A stretch of 64,000 nt of DNA from Branchipolynoe longqiensis (GCA_030323885.1 CM059194.1:12138963-12202962), one strand, 5' to 3'; positions 1-11,382 are shown, counted from the first letter of the stretch. The notes: generated from the sequence alone by a model not told the origin. Numbers and translations are program-made.

Positions 1-191
1 CAACAACCAACCAACATAACGACAACTTCCTCACCAATATTCCATTATTTCCTTCGTAAACTAGTGTAATCGTCCAAATGTATTACCAAATAAATCAAAT
101 CAACTTTTAAAATAATGTATTAACAATATTTGTTTAAAGTGATTTCAATGTGGAGTCTAACTTAAGCGTTCCTCTTGTTGACCTACTTCAG

Positions 192-268
192 GGAGCAGGA
201 CAGGGGTGCGAAATTGATCATCAAGATGGTGGGCGCCCAGACCTACATCACCAACCCGGATAACCCCA
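192..268 (+). CDS. KIF28: Kinesin-3 (KIF28-like) exon, N-terminal motor head
   Basis: The acceptor AG at 190-191 follows a pyrimidine-rich stretch, and the donor is gtaagt at 269. From 193 the frame encodes 25 residues beginning EQDRGAKLIIKMVGAQTYIT and ending in NPDNP. This matches the kinesin-3 segment after the RPFN..RE motif, early in the motor domain. The exon enters at phase 2 (last base of a codon) and leaves at phase 1, which fits the 17-nt microexon at 15445. The true N terminus and start codon lie left of the window. The short exon alone is weak evidence; its phase and position relative to the other motor exons make it convincing. Confidence 0.82.
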
Positions 269-465
269 GTAAGTATAAGCACGCTCAGTTAGGCCAAAAA
301 GAACAATATTTATGTTTCAGGTTGCAGGGGGAAATTGTTTTGGGTCGGTAGGTAAGGTTTACATTCTTTTGTTTCAAATTGGTTAAATTGTTTGTCAAAC
401 TGAAACTTACACTGGGGTCACCTAATATAGTACTTAACAAACTCTGTCTAGATGAGTAGTATGTA

Positions 466-1133
466 ATGGCCCTGTCACACTATGATGTGACGACCTCAGT
501 GTAGGGAGAACGTGAAAAACGTTGAACTTCTCGGCGTAGTATGCACATTTGGGCACGAGTTGAACGTGGATGCAGCGTAGTGGACGAGAGCGTAACGTCG
601 GTAAAGCGTAGTGATACCGTCATTCAACGAGAGAGGACAACATCAATATGCTCACAGAACGTTATGAATGTTATTCCATCGCCAGAAGAACGTTACGTGA
701 CGTTACTTACGTCATGAAACGGTGGCAAAACGGTAAACGTACGTTGGACATCCGTTAGGCGTCCATTATCCTGACGTTTTCACTACGCGGACTGCACGTT
801 CCCACCTCCTTTAATGTGGGTCAACATAATGCAACGTAGTGCAACATAGTGACCAGCATTTGACTAACGTCTGTTTAACGTCATTGACGTTCGCCGAACG
901 TGTACAGAACGTACGGCGAACGTAAACCCTTACGTTCTCGTTACGTTGAAAGTTTTGAGCAGGTTCAAAACTTTGACGCGTGCCGATGTAACACGACGTA
1001 ACGTGACGTAGCTTGATGTCAGTCTAACGTCATTCTGACATCAGCATAACGTAACCCAACGTACGTCAACGTAATGACGAAATGTGATCACGTCAGGCTT
1101 ACGTTTGCTCGTTACGTCGTAGTGTGACAGGGG
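466..1133. mobile_element. Fold-back element F1 (ACGT-word type)
   Basis: The ends are inverted copies: ATGGCCCTGTCACACTA on the left and the complement of CCCCTGTCACACTACGACG on the right, flanked by TA at 464-465 and 1134-1135. The interior is packed with the self-complementary word ACGT in variants such as AACGT, TTACGT and GTAACG. No transposase is encoded. The element at 55376-56299 has the same ends in opposite orientation and the same vocabulary, so these are two copies of one family. Confidence 0.75.
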
Positions 1134-1136
1134 TAT

Positions 1137-1548
1137 AAGCCATTCATTACGAGACATGCTGGTGCATGTGATTTTTTCTTCTCTTTTTGCTTTAAACCAA
1201 TATCATGTCTTAATGTGCCTTTGGATCTTGATCACCCTCTGTACCATGCCTGCGTGGTTAATAAGGCCAACAAGAAAAATATCATGTTTCCGGTTGTGGA
1301 GGGGGCTGAGGAATATTGTTCTGGTCGGTAGGTAGGATTGTGTTTTTTAGTGGGGGCGGGGGGGGGGAGGTTCTCAAAGCGGGGGCTGGGGGGGGGGGGA
1401 TCGAATCCGGGGCTTCCAACAGGGTCGGTCGGCAACCGGAAACTTCTTCTTTTTTTTGTAGGCCTTAGCAAAAAAAAAGAGTTTCCTGTTATAGGCAAGC
1501 AACAACAAATAAGGTATGGTGGGTAGGTAGATAAGGATTTAATTTTTC
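1137..1548. other. Unassigned intron segment with G-runs
   Basis: No gene or known repeat was recognised. G-runs occur near 1354-1370 and 1387-1400, and short pieces around a GGTCGGTAGGTA motif recur at about 344 and 1324. The overlapping short open frames are low-complexity products. Confidence 0.4.
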
Positions 1549-1705
1549 ATATTTATTCATTTATGCTATATTTACCCTGTCCATGACACATGTAGTCATC
1601 ATAACAATTGTTTTCAATGCTGAACAGCTTTTCGCCTTTAGTCATTAGTTTGTGGTTTATTGTCTTGTCCGGCTTGTTAGTAATTTATTAGTGTGTTGGT
1701 ATTCA
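1549..1705 (-). repeat. Interspersed repeat R, partial copy
   Basis: This is the reverse complement of part of the repeats at 5330-5645 and 58990-59345. Shared features are the stretch around CTGTCCATGACA, GCTGAACAG and GTTTGTGGTTTATTGTCTTGT. Its class is unknown. Confidence 0.55.
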
Positions 1706-2135
1706 GGTATTGCAATACCTCAGGAGTTTGACGCCCCTGCCCTGCAGAGTTGTAAACCCCTGCCTTGTGGTACAGGTTCTTGACAGAAACAAGGGCTACG
1801 GGAGCAAACCCTGAACAGAAAACCATGTCACTGTGGCAGCATTAAGGGCGGTTGATGTATGGAACTCCCATCATCTCCCGACCAGCTACTGCAGGGACAA
1901 ATAGTTTTGCGCCTGTCTGGACATGTTCTTGCCGGTGTGAAACCTCTATTTGCTCCCCGAGAGAGTGCCGCTGGTAACTTGCAAAAGCCAGCAGCACTTC
2001 AACACTTTTGCAGGCAGCTTTCATGAAATGTACATCACTCTCACAGCAGAGAGCTAAATGGAGAGCGGCAGTCAAGTAATGAAAGCAGTCTTTGTCGCAT
2101 CGCGACCGACAGCATGATGATGATGATGATGATGA
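1704..2135 (+). mobile_element. Retroposon-like repeat U, copy 1, with (GAT)n tail
   Basis: It is nearly colinear with 44531-44941 from the CAGGTATTG start through TGCGACCGACAGCATGATG. It ends in a (GAT)n run at about 2113-2135. A simple-repeat 3' tail and the 8-bp duplication around the other copy point to a retroposon. No intact reading frame is present. Confidence 0.6.
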
Positions 2136-2167
2136 GTGTGTTTATCTCAGAGCTACCTAGGAGAGGG

Positions 2168-2210
2168 TTTTGAAAATGTGATACTTTAATCGGACTATGC
2201 AGCTTTAAAC
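2168..2210. repeat. MITE T2 end fragment
   Basis: The GATACTTTAATCGGACTATGCAGCTTTAA stretch matches the terminal part of the T2 family found complete at 3822-4174 and 61087-61443. Only one end remains. Confidence 0.6.
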
Positions 2211-2230
2211 TGTGAACAGCTTTGTAAACA

Positions 2231-2561
2231 ACGGTTGGTTGGTTGGAGTTTTACATCCTGGCAACATTTAAGGTCAAATCAGGACAAGTACTGATTTGTG
2301 ACATCGTGCACTCATGGCAACTTTACAGTGCTGCCCCACTGGGAAATCTGGCCGTCCACACCATGACCCGATATCATACTCAGCCACGTTATCCTGACAC
2401 TGAACTAACTAGTCCTTGCCCTATCCTATTAATGCCGAACACCAAGCTAGGAAGCTACAAGTATAAATTTGATAAGTCATTGGTTTGACTCGACCGGGAA
2501 CCAAACTCCCAACCTTCTGCAACGCGAGGCCCGCGCTGTATCGATTAGGCCACCGCACCCA
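2231..2561 (-). mobile_element. tRNA-derived SINE (V-SINE/RUDI-like), type A head
   Basis: On the minus strand it reads tRNA-like head (A box near TGGCCTAATCG, B box GGTTCCCGGTCGA), conserved body, then tail ending at the CAACCAACCAAC repeat at 2231-2245. Nearly full length, about 330 bp. Confidence 0.85.
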
Positions 2562-2756
2562 GTGTCTAAAACAATATCAGATAACACAATCAGTGCTTTA
2601 TTTGTACAAGCATCACTAGTGAATTGTCAATGTGAGATAAGACTAAGGAGTGCCATTGGTGTCGGCCATTGATGTCAGCTAATGAGTCCAAGGTGTCAAG
2701 GTCACTGCCACAAGCTCGTTGAGAGGTGGACGCCGGGTGATTTGTCTGAGTTTGGT

Positions 2757-3090
2757 ATAGGTTGTTGGAGTGTATCGTCCTAGAGACATCTGAGGTCATA
2801 TCAGGACAGATACCGATTTGTGACAGTGCACATTCATGGTGACTTTATAGTGCTGCCCCACTGGGAAATCAGGCCACCAGCACCATGACCCGATATCCAT
2901 TTAGTTACATTATCCTGACACTGAGCTAACCACTCCTTGCCCTATCCTATTATAGTATTAACGCCAAGAGCCAGACTAGGAAGCGGAAGTATCAATTTTG
3001 TAAGTCATTGGTTTGACTCGACCAGGAACCGAACTCCCGACCTTCTGCACGCGGGGCCTGCGCTCTACCGATTAGGCCACCGTGGTCGGT
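2757..3090 (-). mobile_element. tRNA-derived SINE, type A head
   Basis: Second minus-strand copy of the same SINE, about 200 bp from the first. The B box region (complement of TCGACCAGGAACCGAACTCC) and the body with the GGCAGCACTATAAAG-type block are both present. Confidence 0.85.
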
Positions 3091-3216
3091 TTGCGCTTTG
3101 GATGTATTTAAGGTTAATTAAGTAGTTTTGTTGCCGGGACAGTAATAACATCTGGATCTAGGAGCTTTAATTTATTATCTAATACAATTGTGCCACCTGT
3201 CTAAATTATTTACTGG

Positions 3217-3548
3217 ACGATGTGGCAGAACACAGTTGAACGCAGGCTTTCTGTGCGGCAGGTCGGGATTTGGTTTCCCGGTCGAGTCAAACCAATGACG
3301 TACAAAATTATATTGTCGCTTCCTAGCCTGGCGCTTTGCATTAAAAAGGATAGGGCAAGGACTGGTTGGCTCAGTGTCAGATTAATCTGAGTGGGATATC
3401 GGGTCATGGTGCCAGCGGCCTGATTTCCGAATGGGGCAACACTATTAAGTCACCATGAGTGTGCACTGTCACAAGTTGGTACCCGTTCTGATATGACCTG
3501 AGATGTTGCCAGGACGTACAATGGTCAATGCCAACAGCCAACCAACCT
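3217..3548 (+). mobile_element. tRNA-derived SINE, type A head
   Basis: Plus-strand copy with a decayed A box, the B box GGTTTCCCGGTCGAGTC, the full body, and the tail GACCTGAGATGTTGCCAGGA ending in an AACCAACC repeat. Confidence 0.85.
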
Positions 3549-3821
3549 GTCTAAATTATGAGTTTTGAGTGTTCACCCATTTCCTTTGGATTGTTAGTTG
3601 CGCAGGTTCATCTAATTCCAGAACTATGGTATCCTGTCATAGTTCCAAAGGTTCTACGATACTGTAGTAGTATGTTGGTAATTCATCCTATGTTGGTAAT
3701 TCATCCTACTTCTAGTGAGGTACAAGTTAACCATACCTTTAGAGAGGGAAACGACGTGAAGGGATTTTCTGTTTTTAAATATTTTTAAAGTATGTTTTTA
3801 AGTATGCTTTCTTTGTTAAGT

Positions 3822-4174
3822 TAAAGTTGCATATTCCGATGGTTTTGAGTTTCTGAAATTTTCTGAGATAAATACATTAGGTTGATTGTTATTATGTACC
3901 TTACTTTAGCTTAAAGTAACTTTTATTTTAAGTGGCTAACTTTTGAGATATTTGAAGTGGAACCATGCAAAATTAATTTTGGCAAGCACGCCAAAGCTCT
4001 GACCCCATAGGCTTCTGCAGTAACCAGTTATATTCAATTGCCTCAGTATTCCCTTATCTGTGGTGACAATGTTTAATAAGTGCACCAGTATCTAAGTTAG
4101 ATATGTAGAATCACATTTAGATAGTTGTTTTGGTTTTGAAAATTTGATATTTTCATCGGACTACGCAGCTTTAA
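3822..4174. mobile_element. MITE T2, full-length copy
   Basis: About 350 bp, bounded by inverted ends: TTAAAGTTGCATATTCCGATGG on the left and its near-complement ATCGGACTACGCAGCTTTAA on the right. The interior is non-coding, with the same order of blocks as the copies at 43951 and 61087. It is a non-autonomous DNA element by structure; the superfamily is not identified. Confidence 0.75.
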
Positions 4175-4467
4175 GTTCACAGTTATTTGCAATTGAGTAA
4201 TTTAGTAATTGTGGTAGATGCATTCTAATTAGATCTAACTTCCTTTTTATAAACTTTGCCTCTTCGGTAGATATTCTTGGTCTATTTGTGATTATTTGCT
4301 CAACTACATTCCCTCGAAAGGTTAAACGTTTATATTCAGTGGTACTTCTTGGGGTAATGAGGTAACTATGTCTTCTCTATTTTTAATGTCTCTTCTAGTT
4401 TATTTTATCTACGACTGACTATATATCACATACAATGACAGACAGTTTATCCAGTCAGCCCTGACTC

Positions 4468-4800
4468 AGACGGGATGGCCTAATGAGTGGAGTGTTCGTC
4501 TCCCGTTTTGGTAGATCGTGGGGGTTCGAACCCTGGTCGAGTCAAACCAATGCCTTAAAAATTTATACTTGTCACTTCCTAGCGAGGCGCTCGCCAATAT
4601 TAGAATAGGGCAAGGACTTGTTGGGTCAGTGTGAAGATGTGACTGAGTGGGATATCAGGTCATGGTGCTGGTGGCCTGGTCTCCCAGTGAGGGAGCGCTG
4701 TAATTGTAAAGTCGCCATGAGTGCGCACTGTTAAAAATCGGTACCCGTCCTGATATGACCGTAGCGGTTGTCAGGACATAAAACTCCAACAACCAACCAA
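4468..4800 (+). mobile_element. tRNA-derived SINE, type B head
   Basis: The head is the B type: CAGACGGGATGGCC.., a short arm ending TTTTGGTAGATCGTGG, then B box GGTTCGAACCCTGG. The body and tail are the same as in type A copies. It ends in CAACAACCAACCAA. Confidence 0.85.
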
Positions 4801-5329
4801 TCCAGCCAGCTGTGGGCCTAAGCAATTAACAATATGTTTATTATAGTTATTGATTAAGCGGTGGATAATTCAACTGCGGATAACTGGTCTTAATCATTTA
4901 GTAATTAGTGGCCAGGTTGTGTCAAAGACCCTATAATACTAAGACAGCTCACTCAGCCTGTACTGTGTAATCAAAATGATCAAACCCACCACTTGGTGCG
5001 CTGGCTGTCCTCTTGGTTAAACAGTTGCTATATTATATGTATAAATGTATATATGAATGTGAAAGATGTGTGATGATGGTGATGATGATGCTGCTGCTGC
5101 TGATGATGTGTATTTGTTCATAGCAATTTCATATTGATATGTATTCATACTTACCTATCTCATGTATAATATAATTGTATGTGTTTACATGTGAAACACC
5201 AACCAGCAACTGGGCTGATCAAAGCCACCATAAGGTGGCACTGCAAAATTTACATTACCATGGGAGACATAGGGAGTGAGCCATCTTAGTATTATAGGGT
5301 CTTTGGTTGTGTGGATGGCATGTATGCGA
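4801..5329. other. Unassigned intron segment
   Basis: No gene was recognised. It contains a mixed GAT/CTG microsatellite at about 5071-5107. The phrase CAGCTC..CATAG..ACCCTATAATACTAAGA around 4930 recurs in inverse orientation near 5280-5300, giving a loose fold-back of about 370 bp. Confidence 0.35.
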
Positions 5330-5645
5330 AAAGAAGAAATAAACAACCGAGCACAACCAGAAACATCAAATCCATTGAAGCGTACACAAAACATATACAT
5401 AAAATGACCTACCGCAGGAACTAATGGAGAACACAGCCATTAGAGGGTTGCTGTGTGTTGATATATTACCCATCAATAATGGTAATTGTGGAGCAGGAAG
5501 CTCATTGGTAGCGCTGAGATAAATGCACTTGCAAATTACTAACAAACCTAAAGCTGTTCAGCATCGAAAACAAGTTCTATCATGAACTTAAATGTTATGA
5601 ACAGGGTAAATAAAACCATCATTACAAAATAAATAAATAACTAAA
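5330..5645 (+). repeat. Interspersed repeat R, copy 1
   Basis: It is colinear with 58990-59345: both carry the blocks CGAGCACAACCA, AATCCATTGAA, GGTAATTGTGGA and GCAAATTACTAACAAACC in order, then a GACAGGGTAAATAAA-like end. Class unknown, no reading frame. Confidence 0.65.
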
Positions 5646-6540
5646 AACTGTCTGCGATATTGAGTTGACCGTTCTGTCGGGATGGCCGGTTTTGCTGGGC
5701 TACACCGTGCGTGCTGTTCAACCCGGAAGTGGCTTGGGATCACAGTGAACTTTGTACCGGGTTGCCATGGTGAGGTCAATAATAGTTAGATGTGCCGGGT
5801 TCAATGGACAGGCAGGGAGCTTTGTAGAACTGACAATAGGGTTGGTGTGTTGCCAGGGTCGGGAACTCGCGAAAACACCACGTGAGTTCCTGGTCTCCCT
5901 GTTTGTGCAGTATCTATTTGTAGATTGTATGTGCAGTGCCTTAACATATCTGTTTGTGTGATATCTGTTATTGATGAAACTGTTAGCAAAGTGACTGTTT
6001 ATGCACATACTGTTTGTGCACATACTGTTTATGAAATGACTATGACATGACTGTTTTCCCGATTACTGTAAAGCCACTATTTGTACCATACCTTTTATGA
6101 AGGGAGTGTTTGCACAGTGACTGTTAACGTAGTGCTACAGCAGGGTTGCCAACGTTGGAACATTAACAACTTGAAGATCTTAAGGAATGCTATTTTGGGG
6201 AGTCTAGGAGTAGGCTAGTCCCCCAGAAAAATTGTTTAATCTTTCTGAGATGCTCTGTGGTGCATTTTGCACACAATAATCCGTAATAAAAAACCGGATG
6301 GTGATGATGGCGGACATAAAATATTGTATACCTTACGGTAAAACTGTTAGGGTTGGCACCCCGGGGAAGAATAACTGGTTTGGCCGCCCAGTTACTCATC
6401 TTCATACTCACTACTATCAGGCGGATCCTGGCAACTGCCTGCCAGTCTCCACCCACTAAATACCAAAACAGCTCATAAGCAAGAAAGGGAAGACAAGTCA
6501 CGCAAGATTGACAGTGATAAGGTTGAGCTTTATTGCTACA
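5646..6540. other. Unassigned segment with word repeats
   Basis: No gene was recognised. From about 5900 to 6130 the phrases CTGTTTGTGCA, CACATACTG and GACTGTT recur irregularly in one orientation. The remainder has no feature I can name. Confidence 0.35.
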
Positions 6541-7998
6541 CCACATAGTTGAAACCTGACTTCTGGCATTTTCCTGCGATTCCTTGACAGTGCTAATCCT
6601 ATGGGGAGGGGCGTATAAGGTGTAGCAAGGATAGTTGAAACCTGACTTCCGTCATTTTCCCGCGATTCCTTGACAGGGCTAATCCTATGGTGGGGGGGGG
6701 GGGGGGGTACGTATAAGGTGTAGCAAGGATAGTTGAAACCTGACTTCCGTCATTTTCCCGCGATTCCTTGACAGGGCTAATCCTATGGGGGGGGGGGGGG
6801 GGGGGGGACTTATAAGGTGTAGCAAAGATAGTTGAAACCTGACTTCCGTCATTTTCCCGCGATTCCTTGACAGGGCTAATCCTATGGGGGGGGGGGGGGG
6901 GGGGACATATAAGGTGTAGCAAAGATAGTTGAAACCTGACTTCCGTCATTTTCCCGCGATTCCTTGACAGGGCTAATCCTATGGGGGGGGGGGGGACTAT
7001 AAGGTGTAGCAAAGATAGTTGAAACCTGACTTCTGTCATTTTCCCGCGATTCCTTGACAGGGCTAATCCTATGGGGGGGGGGGGGGGGACATATAAGGTG
7101 TAGCAAGGATAGTTGAAACCTGACTTCTGGCATTTCCCCGCGATTCCTTGACAGGGCTAATCCTATGGGGGGGGGGGGGACTTATAAGGTGTAGCAAAGA
7201 TAGTTGAAACCTGACTTCCGTCATTTTCCCGCGATTCCTTGACAGGGCTAATCCTATGGGGGGGGGGGGGGGAGGGACATATAAGGTGTAGCAAAGATAG
7301 TTGAAACCTGACTTCCAGAATTTTCCCACGATTCCTTGGCAGAACTAATCCTATGGGGGTGGGGGGGGGGGGACATATAAGGTGTAGCAAAGATAGTTGA
7401 AACCTGACTTCTGGCATTTTCCCGCGATTCCTTGACAGGTGCTAATCCTATGGGGGGGGGGGGGGGGGGGACATATAAGGTGTAGCAAAGATAGTTGAAA
7501 CCTGACTTCTGTCATTTTCCCGCGATTCCTTGACAGGGCTAATCCTATGGGGGGGGGGGGACTTATAAGGTGTAGCAAAGATAGTTGAAACCTGACTTCT
7601 GGCATTTTCCGCGATTCCTTGACAGGCTAATCCTATGGGGGGGGGGGGACATATAAGGTGTAGCAAAGATAGTTGAAACCTGACTTCTGGCATTTTCCCG
7701 CGATTCCTTGACAGGGCTAATCCTATGGGGGGGGGGGGGACATATAAGGTGTAGCAAAGATAGTTGAAACCTGACTTCTGGCATTTTCCCGCGATTCCTT
7801 GACAGGGCTAATCCTATGGGGGGGGGGGGGGGGGACATATAAGGTGTAGCAAAGATAGTTGAAACCTGACTTCCGGCATTTTCCCGCGATTCCTTGACAG
7901 GGCTAATCCTAGGGGGGGGGGGGGGGGGGGGACATATAAGGTGTAGCAAGGATAGTTGAAACCTGACTTCCGGCATTTTTCCGCGATTGCTTGACATT
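6541..7998. repeat. Minisatellite M1, 16 units of about 90 bp with long G-runs
   Basis: Sixteen head-to-tail units each contain GTTGAAACCTGACTTC, CATTTTCCCGCGATTCC and TTGACAGGGCTAATCCTATG, followed by a G-run of varying length (4 to about 24). Units differ mainly in the G-run. The unit matches the interior of the dispersed H elements (for example 47500-47560 and 59630-59695), so the array is an amplified H segment. The proline-rich open frames on the minus strand are by-products of the G-runs. Confidence 0.92.
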
Positions 7999-8370
7999 TT
8001 TTAACTTCATCACTCACAATTTCACAGTATCAATTTTGGCTGATATTATGTTCAAGCAGCCATTTGCAATTGAAGCAATGATTAAAAAGAACAGCTCTGA
8101 TTGGCCAATTTTGAAAGAGTATATTTGATTGGGTCCGAACGTAAAGCTGGCATGAGCCACATGCTGTATAGGGGACATTCTCAAACCGGGAACATTCTCA
8201 AACCACAGCAACTGCAGTTTGAAAATGCTGTTTGACTTTGACGTATTCGCATTTAAACCGGGTACAATCTCAAACCGCGACACCAGGCCCACACATAACA
8301 GGCATAGTCCATAGTCCACACTTATATAGGCTGGGTTTACACAGGGTCAGGTGAGGCACATAATGGGTTT
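7999..8370. other. Unassigned segment with a short repeated phrase
   Basis: The phrase ACATTCTCAAACC, with variants ACAATCTCAAACC and complements, recurs at about 8165-8280. This resembles the vocabulary style of the fold-back elements, but I could not define ends. Confidence 0.35.
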
Positions 8371-8692
8371 GCTTGTTGTTGTTTTCCGTTCTGGCAACAT
8401 CTAAGGTCATATCAGGATGGGTATCGAATTATGACAGTGCACACTCATGGTGACTTTATAGTGCTGCCTCACTGGGAAATCAGGTCACCGGCACCATGAC
8501 CCGATATCCCACTCAGTCATATTATCCTGACACTGAGCTAACCAGTACTTGCCCTATCCTATTAATGCCAAGCACGAGGCTATGTAGTGACAAGTATCAA
8601 TTTTAAAGTCTTCGGTTTGACTCGACTGGGAACCAAACTCCCGACCTTCCGCACGCGAGGCCCGCACTAGCGATTAGGCCACTGCGCCCGGT
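8371..8692 (-). mobile_element. tRNA-derived SINE, type A head
   Basis: Full-length minus-strand copy. The tail is at 8371-8410 and the tRNA-like head, with the complement of GGTTCCCAGTCGAGTC, is at about 8615-8692. It stands head-to-head with the next SINE across a 34-bp spacer. Confidence 0.85.
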
Positions 8693-8726
8693 CCACATGA
8701 TCGGTACAGATCATGGAGGGCGGACG

Positions 8727-9006
8727 CGCTGGCCGAATCGGTAGAACGTAAGCCTCCCGTGCGGGAGATCGGAGGTTCGGTTCCCGGTCGAGTCAAACCA
8801 GTGACTCGGTAAATTTAAATACTTGTCGCTTCCTAGCTTGGCGCTCAGCATTAAGAGGATAGGGCAAGGACTGGTTAGCTCAGTGTCAGAATAATGTGAC
8901 TTGGTGGGATATCAGGTTAGGGTGCCTGTGGCCTGATCTCCCAGTGGGGCAACACTCTAATTTGTCATGAGTGTGCGCTGTCACAAGTCGGTCTCGCCCT
9001 GATATG
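8727..9006 (+). mobile_element. tRNA-derived SINE, type A head, tail cut
   Basis: The head reads GACGCGCTGGCCGAATCGG.. and the B box is GGTTCGGTTCCCGG. The body is complete, but the copy stops within the tail at GATATGACCG, where it joins a reversed type B head. Confidence 0.82.
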
Positions 9007-9074
9007 ACCGAATCCAATGATCTACCAAAATGGGAGACGGACACTCAACTCATTCGGCCATCCCGTCTGGTAGT
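9007..9074 (-). mobile_element. SINE type B head fragment
   Basis: It is the complement of a type B head (CCAGACGGGATGGCCGAATG..GTCTCCCATTTTGG). There is no body. It is fused directly to the cut tail of the preceding SINE. Confidence 0.7.
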
Positions 9075-9082
9075 GGGGAGTA

Positions 9083-9580
9083 AAGGCCTGGTGTAACGAT
9101 TTCAATTTCCCCCGTTTTCAAGTTCCCCCGGGGAATCTGAAAACATTTTTAACTTCCCTGGGGGGAAATTAAAAACGTTTTAAGATTCCTTTCCCTATTT
9201 TCAAATTCCCCCCTCCGGGAATTTAAAATTGTTTAACAAACTTTAAAATACTTTAAAAAACGTTTTAAAATTCAGACCTATAATATTTTGTTCTTAGCCA
9301 TCTTGGAGACTTTTTGTGTCATTTGGGATGACATATGTTTTGTTGTACTAGTAATATTATTAGTAATAATTGTCATTATGCTATTCTCTGTGTATTATTA
9401 TATTTGTCATGAAAAATAACAAAAAATAACAAAAATAAAGAAAATTCCCCAAAAATGGAGGGAGGGAAAGTTAAAACGAGGGAGGGAACTTGAAAACGTT
9501 TTCAAATTCCCTGGGATGAATTTAAAACATTTTCAAGTTCCCAGGAGTGAACTTCAATCAGGGAGGAATTTGAAATCTTA
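9083..9580. mobile_element. Fold-back element F2 (TTCCC/GGGAA-word type)
   Basis: The left end is AAGGCCTGGTGTAACGATTTC. The interior alternates TTTTCAAGTTCCC and its complement GGGAATTTGAAAAC many times, and the right end, GGAATTTGAAATCTTA, complements the left inner part. Element F3 starts at its right border, so the right terminus may be incomplete. Confidence 0.6.
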
Positions 9581-10354
9581 AAGGCCCTGTCACACTACAA
9601 TGTTTCCCACCAACGCGCGTCGACGTGTTGCCTTTTTGGTCGAAACGTCGTTACCGGCGCGTCGGTACACGTAGACTGATAGCAACGTGTGATCCAACAC
9701 GTTGGCTCCCGTCGGCGCCCGCTGGCTCGCGCCGATCGTTTTGTGCTTGCACAAAACTTTCGGCAGGCCGCAACGCACGTCAGCGTGTTGGCGGGGGCGT
9801 TACGGACGTGTTAGCAACACGTCGGCACCCATTGGCGGCGCGCCAGCGGAACGCTGGCAGGACATTAATCAACGTCAGTTAACGTTGGCTTTTTTCCCCC
9901 CAAAATGCGACCATTCCGTTGGCGCGTCCGTAATGTCCAATCGACGGGTAGTGGGCACGATATTGGCGTTGCTCCAATGTTTTTCGACGCATTGGACGTG
10001 TTGCCGGCGCGTCTGGGATTGCTAGTGGCGGGTTTGGACGTGTTCTCGGCACGTCTTGACGTGTTGCTGGCGGGTGTGTATGCGTTGACACGGTATTAAC
10101 ACAATACCAACGCGCTGCCTACACGCCAGCGGCGCGCCACTAACACGCCACCAACACGCCACCGGCATGCTACCGACGGGCCAATGACACATTACTAGCA
10201 CGCCAATAACGCGCCACCAACACGCCACTAGCACGCTGCGCCCCATCAAACTTTCTCCCAAATCGCCGAAGAGTTGGACGTGTGTCGACGGGTTGCAAAT
10301 ATTTTGCACGTTGCCGGCACGCCGGTGAGAAACGTCGTCGTGTGACAGGGCCTT
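9581..10354. mobile_element. Fold-back element F3 (CGTGTTGGC-word type)
   Basis: Inverted ends AAGGCCCTGTCACAC and its complement are flanked by TA at 9579-9580 and 10355-10356. The interior is built from ACGTGTTGGC, GGCGCGTC and their complements, and its first half complements its second half. There is no transposase; the short frames inside are by-products. Confidence 0.75.
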
Positions 10355-10486
10355 TACATCGGTCAACATAGTTCAACGTACCGGCATCCGTACTTGTCCG
10401 TCATGCTAACTTGATACTAAAGTGGGTGGGCCGTGAGTTCCGATTTAATCTTTGGACATGTTCAAAAGAGCGCCACGTTAGGGGCT

Positions 10487-10625
10487 GAATAGGGCCACCG
10501 CGCCTGGTCCACATGATCGGTACAGGTCATGCAGGCAGACGCGGTGGCCGAATCCATAGAACGAAGGCCTCCCGTGCAGGAGATCTGAGGTTCGGTTCCC
10601 GGTCAAGTCAAACCATTGACTTGCA
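10487..10625 (+). mobile_element. SINE type A head fragment with copied spacer
   Basis: This repeats the junction at about 8680-8815, including the non-SINE spacer GTCCACATGATCGGTACAG, then the type A head to CAAACCATTGAC, where it ends. It is a duplicated piece of the 8.7-kb head-to-head junction, not an independent insertion. Confidence 0.65.
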
Positions 10626-10809
10626 TTGCAAAACTCTCATCCATAATTCACCGGGTCGGAAAGGTCACACACAGGCACGACGGCTTCTATTTGACGGTCT
10701 CCAGACAGCAGTACATCATTCACAGTTTGTGACAGTCTATTGATCCATGATGCTGACATACTCTAGCGTGCTCGAATGTGCTCTAGCGTACTCTAGCATA
10801 CTTGGACGA

Positions 10810-11077
10810 AGCCCTGGTCACATAGCAATTAGTGGACGTAGGTGAACATAGTGGAGGCTAACGTAGTTTAACGTACTGGCATCCATACCGTAACGCATTT
10901 ATCTGTACCATAACATATATGTCCATACTATAACATATTTATCTGTTCCAAAACCTGCCGTACTTTAACGTATTTCAACGTAGTTCAACAAACTTACACC
11001 ACGTTTGACCCACATTAGCATCCACTATGTTCACCTACATTCAACTACGTTCACTAACGTGTATGTGACTGGGGCGT
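10810..11077. mobile_element. Fold-back element F4 (CGTAGT-word type)
   Basis: The left end AGCCCTGGTCACATAG and the right end TATGTGACTGGGGC are complementary. The interior holds GAACATAGTGGA, AACGTAGTTCAAC and complements such as GTTCACCTACAT. The flanking duplication is unclear. Confidence 0.6.
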
Positions 11078-11206
11078 TAGATTTTGGTGATAGGGATGGG
11101 TGTGTGTGCGGGGTATCCTCTGCAGACTGAGTGCATTCTGTGCGTGATTCGATAATATTTGCTGACGCATTGTTTGGAGCCTACTTCCGCCTGGCAGTCA
11201 TCTGAA

Positions 11207-11345
11207 TCAATTGTCACCTGTAGACAGGTGAGCCAATCAATTGCATGCATCGCCGACACCGCGCCACACTTGAAATAGATAGACCGGTATGTTGTCTGTG
11301 AGCTACAAACAACCTCCTCCCATTGAATGCACTTTTTGTCACTTT
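11207..11345. repeat. Duplicated block D, first copy, part 1
   Basis: It matches 13013-13150, through CAGGTGAGCCAATCAATT, CACACTTGAAATAGATAGA and CCCATTGAATGCACT. The matching second half lies at 12508-12690, so this copy has been split by later insertions. Confidence 0.7.
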
Positions 11346-11382
11346 TTTTCTCCCCCATTCTCTTTGTTGGTACATTTGTTGA

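Noticed and set aside
6599..8017. Minus-strand proline-rich repetitive open frames
   Set aside because: They are translations of minisatellite M1 with its G-runs; frames shift with every run length.
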